Assembly (NCBI GenBank): GCA_049324875.1
Contig: JBMONC010000038.1
Location: forward strand, 34,993 to 98,992
Length of the DNA: 64,000 nucleotides
Reading direction: 5' to 3'
Source: JAWLHU01 sp049324875
Lineage (GTDB): Bacteria; Bacillota; Sulfobacillia; Symbiobacteriales; Symbiobacteriaceae
A model generated the notes under the pieces. It did not search any database and had not been told where the DNA came from. It was given only the letters and a program-made list of their open reading frames with translations. Numbering within the stretch: position 1 is the stretch's first letter; every line of letters begins with the position of its first letter. Made by a program: the position numbers and the translations under genes. This document shows positions 50,166 through 58,426 of this stretch, one piece after another.

Positions 50166-50696
50166 TCAGATCGAGAGTCCCCGGTTCGGGAGTCCGAGGC
50201 CCTTTCGGAGGAGCAAGATCTGCCCGAGATGCTGGGCCTCGTGCCGGAGCAGGTGAAAGAGCACCCACTCCGGGGTCACCTGGTAGTCAGGAAGGGAGCG
50301 AGGGCACCGGTAATCCGCCAGATCCATGGAACGGTAGGAGGCCAGCAGTTGCTCCCGGACCGCATCCAGCCGGTGGAGGTGCTGGCGGACCGGCTGACCG
50401 GTCACCTGGCTGAGCTGGTTCCCCTCGCCTCGGACATCTGCGTGGAAGAGGGCGGTCAACTCATCCGGGTAGGGGGCGACGAGCACCTCATCGTAGAGCC
50501 AGGAGAGCTCGATAGCCGCGATGTGGTAGAGCAGCGAGCCGATGGAGTTGCCCCCCGCCGGCGGGTGGTCCAGCTGCTCCTGCGTCAGGTCGGCCACCGC
50601 CCGCTTCAGCCGGGCCCGCTCCTCTTCCAGCTCCCAGACCCACGGACCGATCGCCGGGTCAAACCCCTCCGGTAAGGTGATCACCAGCTCCCTCAT
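50166..50696 (-). CDS. DinB-family protein
   Basis: 176 residues, four-helix DinB/YfiT-like bundle. Metal-binding His in LLYHIAAIE and in LLRHEAQHLGQILLLR give the H...HxxxH pattern. Such proteins include bacillithiol and mycothiol transferases; whether this one is a transferase is not known. ATG 50696 is chosen because a G-rich site lies 7 bp before; ATG 50702 would touch it. It stands alone between two strong terminators. A second DinB domain occurs in the fusion at 10018-10860. Confidence 0.8.
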   Translation of the reverse strand: MRELVITLPEGFDPAIGPWVWELEEERARLKRAVADLTQEQLDHPPAGGNSIGSLLYHIAAIELSWLYDEVLVAPYPDELTALFHADVRGEGNQLSQVTGQPVRQHLHRLDAVREQLLASYRSMDLADYRCPRSLPDYQVTPEWVLFHLLRHEAQHLGQILLLRKGLGLPNRGLSI

Positions 50697-50757
50697 CCGC
50701 ATCCCCCCCACCTTGATGGGACGACCTTTCGCCGCCGCGCCGCCGCTCACCTGCAAA

Positions 50758-50786
50758 AAGACCGGGGCCAGTGCCGCCCCGGTCTT
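50758..50786 (-). terminator. Terminator of the TPM gene
   Basis: AAGACCGGGGC / GCCCCGGTCTT perfect 11-bp stem (50758-50768, 50776-50786), then TTTTTGC on the minus strand. Confidence 0.88.
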
Positions 50787-50801
50787 CACGCTTCTGCTCC
50801 A

Positions 50802-51617
50802 TCAGGGGCCGGTGAACGCCACCTGCCACTCGCCGTTCTGCTGGACGGCCTTCAGCAGCTGCACCTTGCCCCGGACCCAGCCGTCGCTCTCCAGCTTGCC
50901 GCTGCCGGCGATCCAGTCGTTCTCCTTCTCGGCGGGGAGGACAGCGTAGACCACCTGGTAGAGCGGCCCTTCGGGGCTGTCCACCACCCGCAGCGCCTCC
51001 AGCCCGACCGCAGCGGCCCGGAGCCTGTCGCCCGGCTCCGCCCGCAGGAACTGCTCCAGGCGCCGGTTGGCCGCCCAGGTGATCTCCCGGACCAGCTCCG
51101 GCGGGATCCGGGGATCCACCTCCGGGAAGCTCATCCCCATCATGTAGGAACGGTTGATGGCGCCCACCAGCCGGCCCAGCCCCCCGGCCACATCCCCCTG
51201 CTGGGAGAGGGGGAAGTAGTGGGTCCGCAGCAGGGTGAGCATCCGATCCACGGTCATGCCCATCCGGGTCAGGTTGGCGCCGTAGTAGAAGCGGATGTTG
51301 TAGTTCTCCTCGGCGAAGACCACCAGCAGGAGGGTGTCGGGCCGGGGTTCGCCCCACTGATCGGCCACCCGCTCCAGGTAGGCGGTCAGCTCCTCGCCGC
51401 CGCTGTTCTGCACCACCAGGATCCGGTACTGGATCTCTGAGCGGACCGCCAGCTCCCTCTCGAGCCGGGCCATATCCCCCGGCAGCTTCGCCCCGCCGGC
51501 CACGGTGAGGGGCGCCCCCTTGGAGGGAGGCACCGACGGCCCGACGGCCAACGCCGAGCTGCCCAGCAGCAGCAGCACCAGGAACAGGAGCACGGAGACC
51601 GGGAAAACCTTTGACAT
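50802..51617 (-). CDS. Secreted TPM-domain-like protein
   Basis: 271 residues with signal peptide (SKVFPVSVLLFLVLLLLGSSALA). Residues about 40-150 follow the TPM phosphatase-like pattern: ARLERELAVRSEIQYRILVV, then RVADQWGEPRPDTLLLVVFA and YNIRFYYGANL (usual form ...ixtgxglexxlxd). A C-terminal beta domain (about 190-271) is of unknown type. TPM proteins in Gram-positives are usually membrane anchored and implicated in envelope or photosystem repair functions; enzymatic activity is uncertain. AGGAGG precedes ATG 51617. Divergent from polX. Confidence 0.7.
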   Translation of the reverse strand: MSKVFPVSVLLFLVLLLLGSSALAVGPSVPPSKGAPLTVAGGAKLPGDMARLERELAVRSEIQYRILVVQNSGGEELTAYLERVADQWGEPRPDTLLLVVFAEENYNIRFYYGANLTRMGMTVDRMLTLLRTHYFPLSQQGDVAGGLGRLVGAINRSYMMGMSFPEVDPRIPPELVREITWAANRRLEQFLRAEPGDRLRAAAVGLEALRVVDSPEGPLYQVVYAVLPAEKENDWIAGSGKLESDGWVRGKVQLLKAVQQNGEWQVAFTGP

Positions 51618-51725
51618 ACGAGTGCCTCCTTCGGGACGTTTCCACCCAGAGTAACGGTGGATCCGGCCGAAGGTTACGGGGAGCCGCCCCGGTTGGTGTA
51701 TGATAAGGGTCAGGGGGGATCGGCG

Positions 51726-53378
51726 GTGAACAACCTGGAGGTCTCGGCGGCGCTCTACGAGGTGGCCGACCTGCTGGAGATCCGGGGCGAGGAGCTCTTC
51801 AAGGTCCGGGCCTACCGGAAGGCGGCGGAGGCGGTGGGCCTGCTGCTGGACGAGGTGGAGGAGCTGGCCCGGCAGCGCCGCCTGACCAGCGTGCCCGGCA
51901 TCGGCAAGGCGATCGCCGCCAAGATCGAGGAGTTGGTCACCACCGGCAGGATGGAGTACCTGGAGGAGCTGCGCCGGGCGGTCCCGCCCGGGGTGGTCGA
52001 CCTGACCCGGGTGCCGGGGCTGGGGGCGAAGACGGCCATGCTCCTCTACACCCGGCTGGGCATCGACAGCCTGGAGCGGCTGGAGTTGGCCGCCCGTCAG
52101 GGGGAGCTGAAGGCGCTCCCCGGCTTCACCGCCCGCAAGGAGGCGGCGATCCTGGCGGCGCTGGAGAGGCTGCGCACCCAGTCCGCCCGGATCTCCATCG
52201 GGGCGGCGGGTCCGGTGGCGGAGGGCCTGGTGGAGCACCTCCGGCAGCACCCCGCCGTCCTCCGGGCGGAGGTAGCGGGGGCGATCCGCCGCCGGAAGGA
52301 GACGGTGGACGACATCGACCTGGTGATCGCCAGCCAGGAGGCCGCCACCGTCCTGGCCTACCTCCGCGCCCTCCCCCTGGCCGGGGAGGTCCTGGCCGAG
52401 GGGGATGACCGGCTGACCATGGCCACCAGCCTGGGCCGCCGCATCGACGTACGGGTCGCGCCCCCCGAGCGCTTCGCCCGGACCTGGCTGCGGATGACCG
52501 GGTCCCAGGCCCACCTGGCCGCCCTGGGCCCCCTGCCCGAGGCCGGGAGCGAGGAGGAGCTCTACGCCGCCCTGGGCCTCCCCTGGATCCCGCCCGAGCT
52601 GCGGGAGGGGAGCGGCGAGGTGGAGGCGGCCCGGGCCGGCCGGCTCCCCCGGCTGATCACCCGGCAGGACCTGAAGGGTGACCTGCACTGCCACACCCGG
52701 GCCTCCGACGGCACCGCCTCGCTCCTGGAGATGGCCGAGGCCGCCCGGGCCCTGGGCCACCGCTACCTGGCCATCTGCGACCACTCCCGCTCGCTGGTCA
52801 TCGCCGGCGGGCTGACCCCCGAGCGGCTCCTGGCTCAGGTGGCCGAGATCCGCCGGCTGAACGAGCGCTGGACCGACTTCCGCCTGCTGGCCGGCAGCGA
52901 GGTGGATATCCTGAAGGATGGCTCCCTCGACTTCCCGGATGAGGTCCTGGCCCAGCTCGACCTGGTGGTCGCCTCGATCCACAGCCAGATGGGGCTGGAC
53001 GAGGCCAGCCAGACCGAGCGCCTGATCCGCGCCATCGAGAACCCCCACGTGGACATCATCGCCCACCCCTTCGGCCGGGTAATCGGCCGGCGGGAGCCCT
53101 ACGCCCTGAACTTCGAGCGCATCCTGGAGGCCTGCGCCGCCACCGGCACCGCCCTGGAGATCAACGCCAGCCCCGCCCGCCTCGACCTGTCCGACCTCCA
53201 CGCCCGCCTGGCCAAGCACCGGGGCATCAAGCTGGCGATCAACACCGACGCCCACTCCACCCACGAGCTGACCCTCCTCGAATACGGTATCGGCCAGGCC
53301 CGCCGCGCCTGGCTGGAGCCCGGGGATGTGGTCAACGCCATGGAACTCAAGGAGCTGTTGGCATGGCTGTCAAGGTGA
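51726..53378 (+). CDS. polX: DNA polymerase/3'-5' exonuclease PolX
   Basis: Repair polymerase of 550 residues. N-terminal helix-hairpin-helix region (VPGIGKAIAAKIEE and VPGLGAKTAMLLY), family X polymerase core with VAGAIRRRKETVDDIDLVIA and a third Asp in RIDVRVAPP, and a C-terminal PHP exonuclease domain (DLHCHTRASDGT, ICDHS, GSEVDI, HPFGR, NTDAHS). The usual GS at the nucleotide site reads GA here. GTG 51726 follows GGGGGGA at proper spacing. Single gene, downstream of which lies the MITE-like repeat. Confidence 0.95.
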   Translation: MNNLEVSAALYEVADLLEIRGEELFKVRAYRKAAEAVGLLLDEVEELARQRRLTSVPGIGKAIAAKIEELVTTGRMEYLEELRRAVPPGVVDLTRVPGLGAKTAMLLYTRLGIDSLERLELAARQGELKALPGFTARKEAAILAALERLRTQSARISIGAAGPVAEGLVEHLRQHPAVLRAEVAGAIRRRKETVDDIDLVIASQEAATVLAYLRALPLAGEVLAEGDDRLTMATSLGRRIDVRVAPPERFARTWLRMTGSQAHLAALGPLPEAGSEEELYAALGLPWIPPELREGSGEVEAARAGRLPRLITRQDLKGDLHCHTRASDGTASLLEMAEAARALGHRYLAICDHSRSLVIAGGLTPERLLAQVAEIRRLNERWTDFRLLAGSEVDILKDGSLDFPDEVLAQLDLVVASIHSQMGLDEASQTERLIRAIENPHVDIIAHPFGRVIGRREPYALNFERILEACAATGTALEINASPARLDLSDLHARLAKHRGIKLAINTDAHSTHELTLLEYGIGQARRAWLEPGDVVNAMELKELLAWLSR

Positions 53379-53390
53379 GGAAGAGGGTAT

Positions 53391-53652
53391 TTTGCCACGG
53401 ATTACACGGATTACACGGATAATACAAATATATTAAAATTCTGGGTAGTGCCTCTTTCATTCGTGGTGCTGATGCGAAGCACCGCACCAATCACACCACC
53501 TGTGTAACCACACGAAAGGGTATTTCGCATCAATTGATATAATAATAACTATATTATATTGTGACCATCATGGTGCGGTACTTCGCACCAGCACCACTCC
53601 ATCATTATCTATTTATGTATTAATCCGTGTAATCCGTGTAATCCGTGGCAAA
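53391..53652. mobile_element. 262-bp MITE-like element with long terminal inverted repeats
   Basis: AT-rich island between convergent genes. The outer arms (53391-53426 and 53617-53652) are inverted copies of about 36 bp that differ by one inserted T; each contains GCCACGG followed by tandem ATTACACGG units. Inside, 26-bp inverted copies at 53464-53489 and 53571-53596 match in 24 of 26 positions. The centre (about 53520-53565) is very AT-rich. There is no ORF. This nested palindrome would fold into one long hairpin and is typical of non-autonomous MITE or REP-type repeats. No target-site duplication could be confirmed. Confidence 0.75.
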
Positions 53653-53698
53653 GAAATAGGCCCATCGCACCTACCGGGCGATGGGCCTAACCTCATGC

Positions 53699-54448
53699 TC
53701 AGATTCGCTCGATCATGCCCGAAGTCTCCTGCATGGGTGCCTGGGGCTGGTCCAGGGGGCGGGTCCCCAGGCGGAAGGAGAGGCGGTCGTTCTCCTGGAC
53801 CACCAGGTCGTAGAGCTCCTTCCGGTTGTTCTCGACCTCCATCCAGCGCAGGGTGTGACCGTTGGGGCGCATGATCCGGTCGCACTTCGGGAAGGAGGGC
53901 ATCCGGCCGTTGACCTCCTCGAAGAGCTTCACCCGGAAGAGGCCCTGGTTGGCGGGGCGGACCTCCAGGCGGATTCGCAGCTCCTCCGGGCCGTAGCGGC
54001 CCTCGAAGATGCCGGCCCACGGGTAGTTCATCTGCCCTACGTGCCGGTCCCGCATGGCGTCGAAGGGCAGCTTGACCGGATCCATCTCCGAATGGAAGGC
54101 CATCACCAGCAGCACGTCGGCGTGGGTGGCGTGGCGCCACAGCTGGTTGCAGGTGACGGTGATCGACTGCCCGGGCGGGATGATCGCCACATTCCCTACC
54201 CCGATCAGCTGGGCGTTCTCCGCCGTCACGGGCAGCCCGGCCGGCACGCAGTAGAACTCGGTGATGACCCCCTCCACCTCCCGAGTCCCCAGATTCCAGA
54301 CCGTCGCCCTGGGCCGCCCGTCTCCCCCTACCTGCAGGTGCGGCGTGGCGAAGGGCGTGGCGAGCGGCCGGCTCCCCATGTCCTCGGCCGCACTCCTCAC
54401 CACGAGAAAGGACTCATGTCGGGCCCGTTCCATCGACTTGCGGATCAA
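53699..54448 (-). CDS. Unknown protein, 249 aa
   Basis: Family not recognised. Beta-rich sequence: RATVWNLGTREVEGVITEFY and PPGQSITVTCNQLWRHATHA look like an Ig-like or CARDB-like repeat; a second repeat may lie at EELRIRLEVRPANQGLFRVK. No signal peptide, no TM helix. The ribosome site is a G7 run at 54456-54462 in front of TTG 54448 (MIRKSMERARHES); ATG 54433 is an alternative without one. That G7 run is buried in a hairpin (next entry). Confidence 0.55.
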   Translation of the reverse strand: MIRKSMERARHESFLVVRSAAEDMGSRPLATPFATPHLQVGGDGRPRATVWNLGTREVEGVITEFYCVPAGLPVTAENAQLIGVGNVAIIPPGQSITVTCNQLWRHATHADVLLVMAFHSEMDPVKLPFDAMRDRHVGQMNYPWAGIFEGRYGPEELRIRLEVRPANQGLFRVKLFEEVNGRMPSFPKCDRIMRPNGHTLRWMEVENNRKELYDLVVQENDRLSFRLGTRPLDQPQAPMQETSGMIERI

Positions 54449-54455
54449 TGGAAAT

Positions 54456-54479
54456 CCCCCCCAGTTGGTACTGAGGGGG
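54456..54479 (-). promoter_or_regulatory. Hairpin sequestering a ribosome binding site
   Basis: On the minus strand CCCCCTCAGT pairs with ACTGGGGGGG around an ACCA loop (10 bp, one G-T pair). The 3' arm is the G7 ribosome site of the gene starting at 54448, 7 bp away. The fold would block translation until melted. Confidence 0.5.
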
Positions 54480-54550
54480 AATTCTCCAAATATTGGGATC
54501 AAACCTCTTCCCTATCAGATTATACGGCTGGCGGGGCGAACCCGCACGGC

Positions 54551-55882
54551 TCAGCCGAAGCGCTGCATCGCCCGGTGGATGGCCTGGGTGCCGAACTCGA
54601 GGCACTCCACCGGGATCCGCTCATCCCCGGCGTGGATCGCCTTGGCAAACTGGAAGCCCGGCGGCAGGTTCATGGGCAGGTAGCCGTAGGTCTGGATGCC
54701 GAGGCGGGCGAAGAAGCGGCCGTCGGTGACGGCCGGCAGCACCAGGGGGATGGGAATCCCCTCGGGGTCTGCCTCCTTCAGGATCCCTCGCAGGGTCGAG
54801 AAGAGGCCCATGTCGACCGTGGCCGGGCCCGGCTCGAAGGCGACGACCTCCAGTTCCGCCTCCACGCCGGTCACCGCCCGGATCTCGGCGATCACCTCCT
54901 CCGGCTTGGCCCCCGGCACCAGGCGGGCGTCCAGCTCCACGGCCACCCGCTCGGGGATCACGTTGATCTTCCCGCCGCCCTGCAGGAGCGTGGGGCTGAC
55001 GGTGTTATGGAGGAGCGGGTCGAAGATCGCCAGCTTCTCCCCCAGCAGATCGAGGATCCGGTCGGTCAGCGCCGGATTGAGCAGCTGGCGGATCAGCAGG
55101 GCCTGCACCCCACCCAGGCCATCGGCCATGGCGCTGAACTGGAGCCGGACCGGCTCGGTGACCCGCGGGGGCAGCCGCCGGTCGATCCGCTGCAGGAACT
55201 GGCCCAGCTTGGTCATGGCGCCGCCCCGGACCGGCATCGAGCCGTGGCCGGCAGGGCCCCGGAAGGTGGCCCGCAGCCAGCAGGCCTGTTTCTCCGCCAC
55301 CTGGATCGGGTAGAACCGCTTCCCCCCGATCGTGAGGGTGAAGCCGCCGAACTCGCCGATGGCGTAGCGGACCCCCTCGAACAGGTCGGCGTGCTCCTCC
55401 ACCATGAACTTGGCGCCGTAGGTGCTCAGGTTCTCCTCATCGCTGAGGATCAGCAGGAGGAGGTCCCCCGGCAGGTCGGCCTGCTCGATCTGCGCCTTCA
55501 GGAAGGCGGCCAGCATCATGGCCACCCCGCCCTTCATGTCCAGGGCGCCCCGGCCCCAGACGAAGCCGTCGGCGATCTCCCCGGCGAAGGGCGGATGGGT
55601 CCAGGTCTGGTTGGCGGCGCTGACCACGTCGACGTGGCCGTAGAGCAGCAGCGGGGGTGCGCTGCCCCGCCCCTTCAGCCGGGCCAGCAGGTTGGGCCGC
55701 TCCGGATCCTTGGCGAAGATCCAGGTGGGCACCCCCGCTGCCTCCAGCAGCCCCTGGATGTAGGTCACGCAGGCCCGCTCGTTGCCGGGGGGATTGGTGG
55801 TGTCGAACCGGATCAGGTGCTGGAGCAGCTCCGCCGGACGCTGGTAGATCAGCGCCGGCCCTGGGTTCACCGCAGCTGACAT
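54551..55882 (-). CDS. M20-family metallopeptidase/deacylase
   Basis: 443 residues. Metal-binding set: His/Asp in LYGHVDVV, Asp in WGRGALDMKGG, Glu-Glu in LILSDEEN, and a late His in KAIHAGDERIPVE. A dimerisation lid domain (about 205-330) contains GPAGHGSMPVRGGA. The family includes ArgE, DapE, carboxypeptidase G2 and aminoacylases; this protein groups with the ArgE/DapE-like branch but arginine genes nearby use ArgJ, so no deacetylase is needed for that pathway. Substrate undetermined. It stands 31 bp after a gene on the same strand. Confidence 0.88.
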   Translation of the reverse strand: MSAAVNPGPALIYQRPAELLQHLIRFDTTNPPGNERACVTYIQGLLEAAGVPTWIFAKDPERPNLLARLKGRGSAPPLLLYGHVDVVSAANQTWTHPPFAGEIADGFVWGRGALDMKGGVAMMLAAFLKAQIEQADLPGDLLLLILSDEENLSTYGAKFMVEEHADLFEGVRYAIGEFGGFTLTIGGKRFYPIQVAEKQACWLRATFRGPAGHGSMPVRGGAMTKLGQFLQRIDRRLPPRVTEPVRLQFSAMADGLGGVQALLIRQLLNPALTDRILDLLGEKLAIFDPLLHNTVSPTLLQGGGKINVIPERVAVELDARLVPGAKPEEVIAEIRAVTGVEAELEVVAFEPGPATVDMGLFSTLRGILKEADPEGIPIPLVLPAVTDGRFFARLGIQTYGYLPMNLPPGFQFAKAIHAGDERIPVECLEFGTQAIHRAMQRFG

Positions 55883-55913
55883 CCCGTGACCCCCTCCATC
55901 CAGAGATGATCGT

Positions 55914-56477
55914 TCAACGCCGCCGGGGCGCCGTGACCGACGCCGCCGTCAGCAGCAGGACCAGCACCGGGGAGGCGGCCAGCAGGGCGATGTAGTACCG
56001 GGCGTGGTAGCCGTCCACCGTTCCCGCCGGGATGGCCGCCAGCAGCGGCAGCAGCGCCATGTGCCAGGACTCGCAGAGGAAGTCCAGCAGGTCGGAGACC
56101 CCGTCGTACTCCGCCACCCCCAGCTGCTCCCGGACGAAGCGGACCGTGGCCAGCAGCCCCGGCACCTGCCAGGCGGAGCCGACCAGCAGCGCCACCAGCC
56201 CGTGGAGCGGCCACCGCGCCCGGAGATGGCCGTAGCGGTCGCCGTCCAGGTCGGCGGGGAGCGAGCGGCCCGCCATCCAGACCAAGGCCAGAAAGGCCAG
56301 CCCGATCGGCATGGAGAGCCACCAGAGGTCGAAGACCATGTAGGCAAGGCCGCTCATCACGATCTGGAGACCGTAGAGGGTGCCCAGGTAGCGGATGCCC
56401 GTCAGGACGGGGTTCAGCACCCCCAGGCGGCCTCCCGCTCCCACCGACGCCCTCCGGCGCAGGGTTGTGCCCACCAC
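55914..56477 (-). CDS. Unknown membrane protein, 187 aa
   Basis: Five hydrophobic segments; N-terminal VVGTTLRRRASVGAGGRLGV is basic, then LNPVLTGIRYLGTLYGLQIV starts the first helix. GTG 56477 lies 2 bp past the preceding gene's stop codon, with AAGGGGGTG inside that gene's end as ribosome site, so translation is coupled. The longer frame to 56597 overlaps the YiiX-like gene and is rejected. Last of a three-gene group with the YiiX-like enzyme and another membrane protein. Family not recognised. Confidence 0.6.
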   Translation of the reverse strand: MVGTTLRRRASVGAGGRLGVLNPVLTGIRYLGTLYGLQIVMSGLAYMVFDLWWLSMPIGLAFLALVWMAGRSLPADLDGDRYGHLRARWPLHGLVALLVGSAWQVPGLLATVRFVREQLGVAEYDGVSDLLDFLCESWHMALLPLLAAIPAGTVDGYHARYYIALLAASPVLVLLLTAASVTAPRRR

Positions 56478-56479
56478 CG

Positions 56480-57088
56480 CTACTTCACCCCCTTGGGCTG
56501 CACCGGCTCCACGTAGCCGGAGGTGGCCATGCGGTCGGGCACCACCCAGAAGGCGCCATCCGGATCCAGGTCGTACCCCTGGCTGGCATAGGCCCACCAG
56601 GCGATCTTGGAGCAGTAGTAGAGCGCCCGGGAGTTGCGGGGGGCGAGCAGGTGGAAGGGCCGGCCCGCCAGCGACTTGGCCCGGGCCACCGCCTCCTGCT
56701 TCACCGCGGGCGGCAGCTTCACCCGGAGCGCCCCGGCGTGGCTGTAATACTCGTTGTAAGCGGTCACCGGGCGGGGGGCCACCCCGGTCCGCAGGAAGTT
56801 GTCCATCACCATGCCGTCGCCGATGTAGATGGCGGCGTGAGTCCAGTGGCCCCAGCTGGAGCCCGTGTTGCCGCCCAGCACCAGATCCCCCGGCTCCAGC
56901 TGGGAGAAGTCAAACTCGTTGTACTCGCCGTCCCAGTAGCCAACCCCGAAGGCACCCTCGTTCACCAGCCGCCCCCACATGTAGGACCAGAGCTGCCGGG
57001 TGGCCGGGCGCATGGTCAGCACATTCCAGAGGATCAACAGCAGAAAGAGCACCCCACCCCACCGGACCACCCGCTGAACCAGGTCCAT
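56480..57088 (-). CDS. YiiX-like permuted papain-fold enzyme, membrane anchored
   Basis: 202 residues. One N-terminal TM helix (VVRWGGVLFLLLILWNVLTM), then FSQLEPGDLVLGGN and HWTHAAIYIGDG with the catalytic His, and a distal Cys in LYYCSKIAWWAYA. His before Cys is the circularly permuted NlpC/P60 (YiiX/YaeF, DUF830) order. These enzymes act on amide or thioester bonds, sometimes lipid or peptidoglycan derived; the target is unknown. AAGGGGGTG precedes ATG 57088. Middle gene of a trio. Confidence 0.78.
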   Translation of the reverse strand: MDLVQRVVRWGGVLFLLLILWNVLTMRPATRQLWSYMWGRLVNEGAFGVGYWDGEYNEFDFSQLEPGDLVLGGNTGSSWGHWTHAAIYIGDGMVMDNFLRTGVAPRPVTAYNEYYSHAGALRVKLPPAVKQEAVARAKSLAGRPFHLLAPRNSRALYYCSKIAWWAYASQGYDLDPDGAFWVVPDRMATSGYVEPVQPKGVK

Positions 57089-57110
57089 GGCCGCACCCCC
57101 TTCTTGGCGA

Positions 57111-57653
57111 CTACCTGACCCGGCGCCCCTTCCGCTCCACGTCTGCCACCCGCCGGGCCGGGGCCCACTCCCCCGGCGCCGCCTTCGGCGGGGCGGCTGG
57201 CGGCGCCTTCTTCGCCGGCTGCGGCGCCCCCGCCATCCAGGCGAAGAGGGCGACCTCCGGCAGGAAGGCGAGCCAGAGGAAGGAGCGGAGCACATCGCCC
57301 CAGGGCTCCCAGATCCAGGTGAGCGTCGCCGTCACGGGGAGCACCGCCCCCTGCCAGAGCAGCATGGCGCTCTCCGGCGCCCAGTAGGGCAGCAGGAGCA
57401 GGCCCGGCAGCTGCGCCCCCAGGGCCACGAAGAGGGAGAGCCGACCAGGGAGGATCGGCGCCTCCCGCTTCAGGGCCGCCTGCGCCTCCTCCCGGAAGAT
57501 CAGCGCCACCCGGCGGATGAACCAGAGGAGCAGCAGCGTCACCGGCAGCCCCGCCCAGGGCGCCGCCTTCACCAAGAGCCAGCCCACCCCGCCCAGGAGA
57601 ACCTGGCCCAGGAGCAGGAGGAGCATCGTCTGCAGCAGGAACTTGGGCGACAT
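57111..57653 (-). CDS. Unknown membrane protein, 180 aa
   Basis: Four to five hydrophobic segments (FLLQTMLLLLLGQVLLGGVG; GLPVTLLLLWFIRRVALIF; SLFVALGAQLPGLLLLPYW; FLWLAFLPEVALFAWMAGAP) and a Pro/Ala/Lys-rich cytosolic tail. Starts ATG 57653 with AGGTGG ahead. First gene of the trio with the YiiX-like enzyme (22-bp gap). Family not recognised; role likely tied to the enzyme. Confidence 0.6.
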   Translation of the reverse strand: MSPKFLLQTMLLLLLGQVLLGGVGWLLVKAAPWAGLPVTLLLLWFIRRVALIFREEAQAALKREAPILPGRLSLFVALGAQLPGLLLLPYWAPESAMLLWQGAVLPVTATLTWIWEPWGDVLRSFLWLAFLPEVALFAWMAGAPQPAKKAPPAAPPKAAPGEWAPARRVADVERKGRRVR

Positions 57654-57735
57654 GGCGACCACCTCAACGGAGGAATGGGGGGCCGGTGCGGAAGGCGGCG
57701 CCCGCCGCATGGCAGGCGCCGCCGGGGCGACAGAC

Positions 57736-58413
57736 CTACCCGGCGACGCGCCCCTCCTGGTGGGCCAGGAAGCGGCGGATCTCGCCGGCCAGCATATTCA
57801 GGTGCTCCGGGTGCTTGTAGAGATCGAACCGGTCGATATCCACCCAGAGGATGGGCGACTGGTCATAGGCCGCGATGAACCGCTCATACCGGCCGTGCAG
57901 CTCGGCCCAGTAGGCCTTGGGCACGTGTTTTTCCGACTCCCGCCCCCGCTGGGCGATCCGCTCCAGGATCGTCTCCAGGCTGCCGGTCAGGTAGATCGCC
58001 AGGTCGGGCCGGATCAGCTGCTCCACCATGTTGTGGAAGAGGGCGGTATAGGTCTCGTAGTCCCGGTCGGTCATCTTCCCCGAGTCATGCAGCGCCCGGG
58101 CAAAGATGCCCACATCCTCGTAGATCGACCGGTCCTGGATGTGGTCCCGCCCGGCCTGCTGGATCTGAACGATATCCTTGTAACGCTGCCCCAGGAAGTA
58201 TACCTGCAGGTGGAAGCCCCAGGCCGCCTGGTCCTGGTAGAAGTCGGAGAGGTAGGGGTTGTTGTCCACCCGCTCGTAGGAGGCGTCGAACTGGAGCAGC
58301 TCCGAGAGCGCCCGGGTCAGGGTCGACTTGCCGGCCCCGACGTTCCCGATGACCGTGATGAACTTAAAGTCCCGGGGCTCGGGGCGGAGATGGGCGTTGG
58401 TGATGCGGAACAT
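57736..58413 (-). CDS. dck: Deoxynucleoside kinase (Dck-like)
   Basis: Phosphorylates deoxyadenosine/deoxycytidine for salvage; 225 residues. Walker A GNVGAGKST, EVDNNPYL-like YERVDNNPYLSDFYQDQ, the DRSIYED motif that contacts substrate and base, and the lid RGRESEK fit B. subtilis Dck. It follows the second kinase gene by 13 bp, matching the dck-dgk arrangement of Bacillus and the paired kinases of lactobacilli. Exact base preference is inference. Confidence 0.85.
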   Translation of the reverse strand: MFRITNAHLRPEPRDFKFITVIGNVGAGKSTLTRALSELLQFDASYERVDNNPYLSDFYQDQAAWGFHLQVYFLGQRYKDIVQIQQAGRDHIQDRSIYEDVGIFARALHDSGKMTDRDYETYTALFHNMVEQLIRPDLAIYLTGSLETILERIAQRGRESEKHVPKAYWAELHGRYERFIAAYDQSPILWVDIDRFDLYKHPEHLNMLAGEIRRFLAHQEGRVAG

Positions 58414-58426
58414 GCTGGCTCACTCC

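Noticed and set aside
50802..53264. 820-codon minus-strand open frame through polX
   Set aside because: Only the last 271 codons (from 51617) encode a real protein with signal peptide; the rest is antisense to polX.
53391..53652. CRISPR-like repeats
   Set aside because: The CACGGATTA units occur in tandem without spacers and as inverted ends, so this is an inverted-repeat element, not a CRISPR array.
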